A stretch of 64,000 nt of DNA. It comes from Aquarana catesbeiana (taxonomy: Eukaryota > Chordata > Amphibia > Anura > Ranidae). The position numbers were made by a program, and so were the translations under genes. The notes under the pieces are model-generated. The model was given only the letters and a program-made list of their open reading frames with translations, ran no database searches and was not told the origin of the DNA. Location of the stretch: assembly GCF_042186555.1 (NCBI RefSeq), contig NC_133336.1, positions 32,168,082-32,232,081 of the forward strand. The letters are read 5' to 3'. This document shows positions 46,977 through 56,074 of this stretch, in pieces; position 1 is the stretch's first letter; every line of letters begins with the position of its first letter.

Positions 46977-47352
46977 TTAAGGAAATGCCAGTTGCTTGGC
47001 TGATATGTGGATCCAATGGATTTAAAGCTGAGCTCTGATCAGATGTATAAAAAATGCCAATAGCCCCCCCCCCCCCCCTCATATGTTTAGGAGCCAGCAG
47101 GATTTATTTCAGAAGACGGCTCCACTGACAACACTGGGGAACTTTAGAAAATGAGGTGCCAGCTGTAATCTTTAAAATAGTGTTAAACCCACAGCATTTT
47201 TTTTCAGTTGAACAACTTCACAGCCGGTTTCCCACTGCGCATGCACGAGTCGCACTGCGCTTTGTGAGCTGTCCCGCAGTCTTCTCCTATGTGTCCCAGA
47301 AGGCTGCGGGGGGAAGAACATTGTCGGAAATCACTGCAGCAATCTGATCTGA

Positions 47353-47710
47353 CCCGGCATTGGGAGCGGGTACCTGTCAAAAGCAGGCACCAAAAGGGGG
47401 GGTAGGGGTGGAGGCAGATGTGCGGAGCTTCTCCTTTTGGGTGGAGCTCCGCTTTAGGCTGGCCATAGATCGATCAAAAGTTGGCCGGTTAAAGCGGAGC
47501 TCCACCCTGCCCTGCATCTTTGGACCCAAATATGGCAGTGGAGGGTCCAAACATGCAGGGTGGAGTGCCGCTTTAACCTGCCAAATTTTGATCGATCTGT
47601 TGCCAGCCTAAAGCACAGCTCCACCCAAAAGGGGAAGCTCCGCTCATCTGCCGCCCCCCCTACCCCCCCTTTTGATGCCTGCTTTTGACAGGTACCCACT
47701 CCTATTTCCT
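47353..47710. repeat. Palindromic repeat with AAAGCGGAGCTCCACCC modules
   Basis: The arms of about 170 bp centre near 47532. GGTACCTGTCAAAAGCAGGC and CTTTAGGCTGGCCATAGATC on the left mirror GCCTGCTTTTGACAGGTACC and GATCTGTTGCCAGCCTAAAG on the right. The inner TTAAAGCGGAGCTCCACCCT pairs with AGGGTGGAGTGCCGCTTTAA. It appears to be a nested foldback: an inner TTAA-type pair within an outer pair. Confidence 0.8.
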
Positions 47711-47741
47711 GTTGAGTTCGCCACAGCAAACTGATCCGCTT

Positions 47742-48615
47742 TAAATCAGTATTTATTAAACCCAAAACCAAAAACGTAATATATTACAGCTTACCAATCA
47801 TTAGATGTGGTGGCTGCATTTGTTTTCCTTTCTTTGGCATTTCCCCTCTGTTTTCACCTGGTGAACTGGCCAGTGACACCCCTGTATTAGTGAGACATAA
47901 CTCTGGAGGAATGAGAACAGGAGGCACAGCAGACAGCATTGTCAGTCTGGGGGGGAGGGTAGTGTTAAATGTATTGGCAGATTTAGATATACTAGCAAAG
48001 TGAAGCCAAACTCCAGCTCACACTTTATAAGCAGTTACAGCAAACTGTTTTTTTCCCTTCGTGGATAAGGGTTTTTTTGCTGGAGAGCTTGAGCTTGTGA
48101 AAAACAGATTTGCTGGCTGGATCACCAGATGAAAATAGAAGAAAGCCTAAAGAAAACAAATGCAGCCATCCCATCTAAGGCTCCATTCACACCAATGCGT
48201 TTTTTCATGCTCTTTGCAGAAATGCAGGATATTTTTTTAATATGGGTTCCTATGGAACACTTTCACATCGATGCATTTTTGTGCCTCTGCATTTTTGGAA
48301 AGAATTAGGGACTTTTTAAAACGCAAAACGCTGCTTTTTTTTTTTGGTTATGCAGAAAAGTATGTAGTGCATTTTTACAGCGATTTTGTTGCAATTTGCG
48401 TTTTGCGGTTTTAATTCTGCCCCTAAAAAAGCATAAAAAAAATGCAAATCACTGCAAAATAGCGGTAAAATGGCAGTAAAAAAAAAAAAATGTGGAAAGT
48501 ACAGCAAAAAGCACTGCAGAAAAGCTCAAAAGCAACATGCATAGATGTGAATCGAGCCTTCGAATTGGTAAGCTGCAATATAATGTTTGCTTTTGGGTTT
48601 AATACCAGTTTACAG
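47742..48615. mobile_element. T2/Kolobok-like element, split by another MITE
   Basis: Left motifs AGCTTACCAATCATTAGATG and ATTAAACCCAAAACC mirror the right motifs AATTGGTAAGCTGCAATATA and GCTTTTGGGTTTAATACC. The order matches 44747-45306. A hAT-like module (48178-48562; GGCTCCATTCACACCAATGC to GTGAATCGAGCCTT) interrupts the right half. Confidence 0.7.
48178..48562. mobile_element. hAT-like MITE nested in the T2-like element
   Basis: The termini AAGGCTCCATTCACACC and GATGTGAATCGAGCCTT are inverted. The interior is rich in TGCATTTTT and GCAAAACGC motifs. It resembles the modules at 39296-42154. Confidence 0.6.
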
Positions 48616-49159
48616 GGTGTATTTGATTTAAATCAACTCGATTTTAAATCACCATTTTTAAAGAGCAACTGCCCGCTAACAGGCGCTGCCATGATGGATC
48701 TGAAATGACAGGTGCTCTTTAAATGTGAGGACTCGTTCTTGCTGGTAATTAGAATCTTTTAATATTTGCAAAATGAAGATTCCCTATTTAGACTAAGCTG
48801 TCAGGTTAGTAAAACCGTGATATCAGAACCGATTTTTGTTTAATCACGCATAGCTGGAGAACTACTCAAATTCTTTTATTTAATTAAAGCAATAACATTG
48901 CCAGTGCATGTTCTCTCAGCTTGGATTCATCGAACGAGTTTACCAAAAATGTAAGTATTGCAGAATATACAGCCTCGTGCTACACAACTAAGCTCCATTT
49001 CATGCTGAATAAACAAAATTATTAATGTATCTTAAATAGAAAACGATCTATAGATAGATTTTTACTCCAAAAGCATTTTATTTAAATAAATTTGATAAAA
49101 ATCGAAAAAAATCTGATTTAAATTAAAAAAATCAGATTTCTATCTATCCTGCTACTTTG
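48616..49159. other. AT-rich intronic DNA
   Basis: Contains AAATCGAAAAAAATCTGATT and TTAAATCAACTCGATTTTAA, a weak inverted pair bracketing 48630-49140. This may be the ends of a decayed element. No ORF. Confidence 0.4.
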
Positions 49160-49411
49160 AGGCTGGTTTCACGCTAGAGATCCCAGCAGGATTCCGGTGA
49201 GTCTCCATTCACTGTTTCAGGTCCAATTTCAGCCTGAATTCTGGGCTGAATTCAGACCTGAAACAGCCCAAAAGACGCACAGGACTCCTGGGCAATTCGC
49301 ACTGGAGCCACTGCGGACATGTGCTCCATAGAGAGCCGATCACAATCTCCTGACATGCGAATTGGATGCGTGGAAATCCATATCCAATTCGCAATAGTGT
49401 GAGCCCAGCCT
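49160..49411. mobile_element. Short hAT-like MITE
   Basis: AGGCTGGTTTCAC on the left pairs with GTGAGCCCAGCCT on the right. Internal ATCCAATTCGCA and GCGAATTGGAT are also inverted. About 250 bp, non-coding. Confidence 0.65.
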
Positions 49412-49717
49412 AAATCTTTCAGTCAGTATCATTCTTGGAGTTCCTCTTAAAGGGACCAGAGAAGAGAGTCCGCTTTGTAGAAACAGTTGTCCAACCTAGA
49501 ACTGGCCAGGGGAATCCTACAGAACTGAGGAATAATTCTCCCAAGACCATGGCTGGAGCCCCCCACATAACCCGTGCCCCTAAAAATTACAGCTGGCACC
49601 TAACTTTTCAGGCTCTCTGTAGTTGTCAATGGAGATGGCTCCTAAAATAAAATAAACCAACCTTGAATTTTATAATCTGTCTACCCCTGCCCTAGACTAA
49701 AGAAGCTTTAGGATCTT

Positions 49718-49945
49718 AAAGTGGAAGTCAACCCATCGATTTAACATTCTCAAACAGTTACATTCCCAGTACGTGCCGGAAATGTAACTGTCACATTGGT
49801 TGTGCTCTCAACCAAACTGTCAAAGCATCCAATGGCTGGTTCATAACTGATCACATGTGCACCACCATGGCAGTTGAAAATTAAACAGAGGCCAAGATGG
49901 CAGCTTCCTTGGCTGAAAACCATAGGAAGGTTTACTTCCACGTGA
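49718..49945. mobile_element. TTAAAGTGGAAGTCAACCC-type MITE
   Basis: AAAGTGGAAGTCAACCC on the left pairs with GGTTTACTTCCACG on the right, and the left side has TTAA. It is another member of the TTAAAGNGG family seen at 1740, 7405, 44747 and 46456. Confidence 0.55.
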
Positions 49946-50213
49946 AAGTGGTAACTCACTTTTTAAAGCTTGCTGACTGGTTGGGCTTTCATAACAGAAG
50001 AGACCTTATTGGTCTCGGCGTACATTTTTTACGGTACCTGCTATGTGATGTGACTCTGGTGTGTGGGAGTGATGTCATTTCGGCCTGGCCATGCAGCTGA
50101 ACAGCCAGGACCGGAAAGGAAGATGGAAACACCTGGGAATGGTGACAGGTAGAAAAGAGAGGCTTCCACCATGTCAGGAAAAAAAAGTGTGGTGGTCCCA
50201 ATCCCTACTTGAC

Positions 50214-51278
50214 CATACCATGAAAAAACACCCCCAGGATGGGACTTTAAAAGACCACCAACACTGATACCAAGGCGTTTCCTGTTTCTACACCTTCGTA
50301 AAGGGGTACAAGTTGGAGAATGGTCACAAATATTAGCTCAATTGGAGAGATTCCATGTCATGAGCATAAAGAGTCCAATGTTGGAGAAGGCACAGGACGC
50401 TGTACAGGAAAAACACTGCTAACTTGAGAAAATCAGTTTTCACATCGGTGTAGTACCCAGTGTATGACAGCGAATGAGTTGCGGCTGTGAACAGTAAGTG
50501 CTGTGAAGGGCCGTGAAGACAGAGGCAGACCAGAGCCTCTCATAGAGCTGCTGGGTTAGCCAATGCTAACCAATGGTCCCTGACTCGGTGTGCCCAGTAG
50601 AAATAATGTCCATGTATAAAGCCTCGCTCCTGGATGAGTATGCCTGCTTCAAAGGAAGGTGTAGAAAGCGGAAACGCGTCGGGTATTTGGGTACATACCC
50701 AGCGGAGAGTATTAGTGTAATTTTTCATCTTGTTTGGTTTTTGTGTTTTGTCATGTAATGCTGTATGCACACTTATGCCGCGTACACACGGGCGGACTTT
50801 TCGATGGACTTTCCGACGGACTTTCGAATAAACGGACTTGCCTACACACGATCAACCAAAGTCCGACGGATTTGTACGTGATGACGTAGGACCGGACTAA
50901 AATAAGGAAGTTCACAGCGAGTAGCCAATAGCTGCCCTAGCGTCAGTATTTTCTGTCGGACTAGCATACAGACGAGCGGATTTTTCGACCGGACTCAAGT
51001 CCGTCGGAAAGATTTGAAACATGTTTCATTTCTAGGTCCGTCGAACTTTTGGGGGAAAAAAGTCAGCTGGAGCCCACACACGATCAAATTATCTGACGGA
51101 GTCCGGTCCGCCGGACCAAGTTTGCCGGAAAGTCCGCTCGTGTGTACGCGGCATTAGATGTTACACGTCTTTTTATATTTGCTCACTTGTTTATTTTTAA
51201 CATTTGTAATAAACTTTTGTACATACAGTGTTGGTGGTCTTTTAAAGTCCCATCTAGGGGGTATTTTTTCATGGTATG
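50214..51278. mobile_element. Foldback element with GAAACGCGTC core, carrying MITE copy C
   Basis: CATACCATGAAAAAACACCC on the left and GTATTTTTTCATGGTATG on the right are inverted. The match continues for about 55 bp (GACTTTAAAAGACCACCAACACTG). Farther in, CTACACCTTC mirrors GAAGGTGTAG beside GGAAACGCGTC (50671). The left arm lacks the segment present in the right arm, and the Harbinger-like MITE at 50776-51153 sits in the right arm. It is non-coding. Confidence 0.85.
50776..51153. mobile_element. Harbinger-like MITE, copy C
   Basis: The termini TGCCGCGTACACACGGGCGG and GTGTGTACGCGGCA are inverted, and TTA is duplicated (50773-50775, 51154-51156). The interior matches copies A and B (GACGTAGGACCGGACTAAAA, ATACAGACGAGCGGA). 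Confidence 0.92.
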
Positions 51279-52030
51279 TTTGACAGGTAGGTCTGTAATA
51301 TGGTATTATGTGGTGCATACTGGCGCAATATGGCATAAACCTGCAGGGGACCATTTAATAATAATAATGATAAAAAAAAGTTTGATCAGCTTTAATGTGT
51401 GTGTGTGTGTGTGTGGCCTAATGCCATTTTTTTTATTTTGCTGACCGGAGTTCATATTTAAAGTCATTGGATCAGCGTGTCAGCCAAACTACTAGGCCAG
51501 GGATATCGGCCTCCAAATTCCTCCTTTCTTCAACAGCCAAAATTGAGAACTCCTTTGAGTTATCAGCAAGAGGGTTTACCTGAGAGCCAGGCAACTGGCA
51601 TTTTAAAATTGTGCTCAGCAACTGTGTTTCTTCTTAGAGGAACTGTCTGGTGATATGAAGGTGCTCTGGTTATATCAATGTGTCATGACTGATGGGGGTG
51701 GGGGGGGTGTATTTAGGCCATGGACGGTGAGGAAAGTCCAAGGAATCCTGCCGGTGTGTTGTTTGTTCTTGAATATCATGAATATTTTCTAACAAATATT
51801 CTTCCAGGTGTGTGACGATCTGCTCCCCAGCGGACAGATGCTTCGGATTGGCTCCGCTAGCCATGCACAGTGCCTGTCACTTGCATGATGGGCATGGTGA
51901 GGGGCCGAGGAACGCTCATTTGTGATTGCATGTGTAGCCGACTCCATGCAATGTTGGTCACGTGTGCTCAGAGTTTGACTCTTTTTTTTTTCTTTTTCTC
52001 TTTCCTTCCTCTCTGCTCATGCCAACTTAG
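51279..52030. promoter_or_regulatory. nrxn3: Upstream flank of microexon 3 with splicing motifs
   Basis: A (GT)n run lies at 51398-51413. A TGCATG (RBFOX-type) motif lies at 51927-51932, about 100 nt before the exon. A long pyrimidine tract (51980-52013) is followed by two TGC motifs (52014-52016, 52020-52022) just before the acceptor AG. The polypyrimidine-UGC-AG order is the arrangement known for SRRM4-dependent neural microexons; its function here is inference. Confidence 0.5.
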
Positions 52031-52048
52031 ATGCCAATGACCTGCCAG
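52031..52048 (+). CDS. nrxn3: nrxn3 microexon 3 (splice site 1), 18 nt
   Basis: The exon is ATGCCAATGACCTGCCAG between an acceptor (CCAACTTAG) and a donor (CAG|GTGAGT). With the G left by exon 2 it encodes D-A-N-D-L-P and hands on a phase-1 G. The reading frame is kept whether it is included or skipped. It sits where NRXN3 has a six-residue segment of splice site 1 that also begins with D and ends with P (recalled as DVSQDP in human). Support is position, phase, length and splice sites, not transcript data. Confidence 0.75.
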
Positions 52049-52272
52049 GTGAGTCCCCAGCTCATCCAGCTAAGATTGTAGACTTAACCGGCAGAGATGA
52101 CAGGGAGGGGGTTTGCATTTTCGTTTTCATTCACCTTCAATCCTTTTTCTGCTGTAAAGTCAGGAAGGAATTTGCAGAGCCATCTGCCATCTTTTTACCT
52201 GCTTGCCTACATGGTGACTAGTTAATTTTCCTTGGATTTCCTGCTTTAGAATTCCAGCTATGGCTGTCTTTA

Positions 52273-53054
52273 CATGGTTACATTGATCCAGCTTGGACAC
52301 ACGTAACTATGCATATACCATACCTGTGGTATCCCTCTAGATTAGCCTATCTCAATCTTATTACCCCAAAGGAACCCTTAAAAAAAAAAAAAAAAATTTA
52401 GGTCTCGGGGAACCCTTACTAAAACTATTTTATCAGGTGTCAGTGGGGAAAGGATCCCTTACATTGGAGGTCAACAAGAATGCAATCATTACAGATAGCT
52501 TAAAAAGATAATTGGGTCATTCTGCTGGTTTTGCGAAGTAGCAACCTCTGGAGGAACCCTATGGTTTAAAAGAACCATGGTTGAGAATGACTGCTTTAGA
52601 TGCTGGAAATCACTGTAGTAGACACAGCTATTCTAGTGATCTCCACCAGATTCCAGGTTCTATGTCGATCAACTGCCCTGAGGCGTTGAGCACAGGAGGC
52701 CGTCCACTTGGCATGGATGCAATTCAGGGGTTGATTTGCATTTGCTCAATGAATGCAAAGAGTTCTCTGGAAGAGGTGGAGAATGCGGGCAGTTATGCTC
52801 TCCACGTTGTCCAATCGGAGAACGCTTTGCATTCATTGAGAAAATACAGAGCATTCTCTGAATGGCGCCCATGCCAAGTGGTCCACCTCCTGTGTTCACT
52901 AGGCAGCAGGGCATTCACTCAGGACAGGACCTGGAAGCTAGTGGATAATACTGGATTAGCAGTGTCTACAACAGTGATTTCCATTTTGTAGAAGGATCCC
53001 ACAGGTATGGTATATGCATAGTTATATTGGTCCAAGCTGGATCAATGTACTATG
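52273..53054. mobile_element. Foldback element just downstream of microexon 3, with a split left arm
   Basis: ATTGATCCAGCTTGG and ACTATGCATATACCATACCT on the left mirror AGGTATGGTATATGCATAGT and CCAAGCTGGATCAAT on the right. Inside, CACAGGAGG...CCACTTGGCATGG mirrors CCATGCCAAGTGG...CCTCCTGTG. A separate repeat (about 52345-52600, with GGAACCCTTA and GAACCATGGTTGAGAATGAC) interrupts the left arm. Confidence 0.8.
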
Positions 53055-53081
53055 ACAAAATATCCATACTTTTCTTCTTCT

Positions 53082-53477
53082 TTAGGCCCCATGCACACAG
53101 GCAGGAGAAAAGTGGCTTCAGAAATGTGCCAAAGCTGCGTTTTTGCAAACACGTTTAGCCACGTCAAGAACTTGCGCATTCATTTCATTGGCCAGAATTT
53201 ATTCTGGCCATTAAAATGAATAAACGCTCAAGCACTTAATGCGCCTAGCATTTGGGCACGTTTAGACGCTATTTTGCATGTTTAGTCTAATTTTGGTGTG
53301 TTTTCAACCAAAACACTCTATTCCTGAACACACACGTGGTGATTTTTTTGCCTGTAAAAGCTCCTGCCCCCTACTATGAACACATTAACACACAGGCTAA
53401 CATGGAGGGGTGTTTAGAGGCATAAAAAAGGTCCACATCTGTAAAAGTTTTGGAGCTCAAATGTGCATGAGGTCTTA
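53082..53477. mobile_element. hAT-like MITE
   Basis: The termini TTAGGCCCCATGCACACAGG and ATGTGCATGAGGTCTTAA are inverted with small differences. The interior holds GCGTTTTTGCAAACACGTTT. Same style as the other CACAC-ended elements in this intron. Confidence 0.6.
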
Positions 53478-54063
53478 AAGAATAACCTTATTTTTAATAC
53501 AATTATCGAACCATCCCTCCCCAAGTCTTATATTTACCCATCTTTACAACTGAGACCTTAGCTGTGTGGCCTCTTCCCCAAAAGTCTCCTGTCCATGCTT
53601 CTTCCGGCAATCTCCATTCACTTCAATGGAACAGCCGTCAATTGTTGGAATGAATAACAGATGGCATTTTCGTAGAAATTAGTGGAGACCATGACGCACA
53701 TGTACAGAATAGAGAGAAGTGGCTGTGCTGCTCCCAGCCATAGGTATAAGACCTGAAAGCATGCTAGCGGGGATAAAGGACATTTATAAAATGATTGTAC
53801 CGCTATCCTTTCAAACAGCTGCGTCTGTGATTACGCGTTTTTTCCCTCCATGTCTTGGTTATAATAAAGATCTAGAAAGATGGATTGAAGGTAGAATGAA
53901 AACCCTAATGGGGAAAAGAATTAAAAGCTGATTAAAGATTGATTTAAAATGATTAGAGTAACTGCATTGTCTTGTTTTTATCATTTGGAAAAAGCAATGA
54001 TTGCACCTCTTAGCATTTCACCTGACACTGGTGTAAGTTTCCTCTGAGCGCTGTCAGTGCGCT

Positions 54064-54145
54064 GTGCTATTGATACCTAAAACAGGGAATGACTAAACAC
54101 TTGAGCAGGTGTTTAGTCATTCCCTGTTTTAGGTATCAATAGCAC
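54064..54145. repeat. Perfect 37-bp stem, 8-nt loop hairpin
   Basis: The left arm 54064-54100 (GTGCTATTGATACCTAAAAC...) is exactly complementary to 54109-54145, with the loop TTGAGCAG. No mismatch is seen. Flanks carry partly similar CACTGGTG/GCACCAG sequence but no obvious target duplication. Confidence 0.95.
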
Positions 54146-54497
54146 CAGTTTCCATAATCAACATCATTTAGTGATAAATAACTGATGTAGGGTTGGAGGA
54201 ATCATCAAGGCCTCTTTCATACGGGTGTACTTGAGTGCATGCCCTTGCAAGGGCCATTTTTGCTCACATGAGGTTGTACTAGACGTTCTGGGGCATGGCT
54301 TTCAAATTGAGAGCAGTGGCTGTGTCTGTGCTGCTGTTGTGTCCCAATTGACACGAATAGGACTGCCTGCACAGGGAAGCATGGAACACCTGCAGGCAAA
54401 CACTTGAAGACAAACATGGCTCCCCACACACACGTCCGCCTAAGTATGGCTGGTTGAACAAGGCCTAGTAGAGCAATGAAGTGTCTGAAGACTTGGA

Positions 54498-54960
54498 GGC
54501 ATTCTGGACATTCAGAAGTTTCCACCTCAGTTAGAAGTTCTCTCCTCAGTCCGTACTGGGTTTGAGGTGCAGGTCAGTTGGAGGCCCTCTTTGCTTCTGC
54601 TGTGCCTACTGGGAGTTCAGAAGTTTCCACTTTAGATGTCTGTAGTCCATTCACAAGTTATCTCCTGAGTCCATCCTGGGTTTGAGGTGAAGATCAGTTG
54701 GGGGCCTGTTTGCTTCTGCTGGGCATTCAGAAGTTCCCACCTTGCATGTCTGTAGCCTAATTAGAGGTTCTCTCCTCAGTCCATCCTGGGTTTGAGGTGC
54801 AGGTCTGTTGGGGGCCTCTGTGCTTCTGCTGGACCTTCTGGGCATTCAGAAGTTCCCACCTTATATGTCTGTAGTCCATTCACAGGTTCTCTCCTGAGTC
54901 CGTCTTGGGTTTGAGGTGCAGGTCAGTTGGCGGTACGTTGCTTCTGCTGGGCCCTTATTA
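54498..54960. repeat. ~110-bp tandem repeat, four copies, upstream of microexon 4
   Basis: Units contain GGGCATTCAGAAGTTCCCAC, TTCTCTCCTCAGTCCATCCT and GGGTTTGAGGTGCAGGTC. TTCTCTCCTCAG resembles a 3' splice site in each copy (near 54550, 54670, 54780, 54900), so the array could present decoy acceptors 200-600 nt before the real one. Confidence 0.9.
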
Positions 54961-55161
54961 ACTCTGTTCTTACTATGCTGAAGAAGCAGCTTTCCTGCAT
55001 GGCCTAGAAAGCTGATATAGAGGGTGTGATGATGCTGAGGGTGCCATACTTCATTTAAAAAGTATGTGTCTCTACAATCCCCACTGAGGGCATTGTACTC
55101 TGCTGTGTAATGGTGTGTCTTATCTCTCTGCTCCTCTCTTCTTTCTCTTCTTCTTTTAAAG

Positions 55162-55191
55162 GGCTGGCCCATATCATGATGGAAGACCAAG
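55162..55191 (+). CDS. nrxn3: nrxn3 microexon 4 (splice site 1), 30 nt
   Basis: The exon follows a pyrimidine tract and TTTTAAAG and ends CCAAG|GTACGC. In phase 1 it encodes G-L-A-H-I-M-M-E-D-Q plus a G. This matches the conserved neurexin splice site 1 decapeptide (GLAHLMMGDQ in NRXN1, GLSHLMMSEQ in NRXN3, recalled) in length, phase and sequence. It strongly confirms that the gene continues here. A TGC lies at 55129-55131 in the pyrimidine tract. The next constant exon is not in the window. Confidence 0.92.
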
Positions 55192-56074
55192 GTACGCTTC
55201 CCCCACCATACCCATCTGGTCTCATCGCTTTTCCTTACCTTTCTGTGTATCATATTTCCTTTGACCTCCATTTGTTTCAGATGTCTTCTTTGAGTTGTTT
55301 GGTGTGCTGCTGTTTGAAGATGTGTGGAGTAGATGGGCTCACCTTGGTGGCCTGTAGACCCCTCATCTTGTCATATGTCCCTGTTGGCAACAGTTAATAT
55401 GGTCTGCAGGAGACGATTAGCGGGGGGGGGGGGGGGGGGTTGGGGGAGTAATGGGGCATCTAAACAAAACCGTGGGATCCAAGTTGAATGTTCATGGGTT
55501 CCTGGTGACCTGACAGCAGAAATGTAACTCAGGAGTTCCAGTGGAACGATGAAGAATAAATTCCCAAACTGAGCCATTGTCGAAGATCCTGCATCAGACC
55601 CCACTGTTGCCATTTTGCTGTGTCCTGAATTCTGTTTGCAGTGTTATTTCATTACACATCTTAACACTTAAGTGTGTTTTTTTTGGTAGCATGTTGCAAA
55701 AAAATAAAAGTAAATTACCGTGTGCCTGACTTGCTCTTTCTCTATATAAAAATTCTTCCTGCGCTCTTGGACTCCCCCTGCTGGCTGTAGCTAGAGGCAA
55801 AGGTAGAGAACAATTTTATTTTTACTGTGTGTTTATTGTGCACCATGCTTTATTTAATAGTTGTGGATTGGTCATGCTCATTGAAGTGTTTTTTTTTTTT
55901 TTTTTGGACTGTGATTATCATTTATTACAAAATGTATTTTCTTCTGATGTTCTCTGTTTTATCCATTGTGCTGTGACATGTCATAATGATATACAGTATA
56001 TAAGTTTTTATTTTCCTAATATTTCTTATTTGGGTAGTTTACTATTTAGTGTAGCTTTGAAGTTAAATAGTATG
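55192..56074. other. Intronic DNA, no feature
   Basis: Contains a G run at 55419-55438 and a T run near 55892-55907. I looked for the next neurexin exon (LNS2 start) and did not find it. Confidence 0.6.

Noticed and set aside
52581..52991. 136-codon frame downstream of microexon 3
   Set aside because: It runs through the arms of a foldback element. The antisense frame mirrors it because of the inverted repeat.
54651..55271. Minus-strand frames overlapping microexon 4
   Set aside because: They are reverse readings of the tandem repeat and of the neurexin exon.
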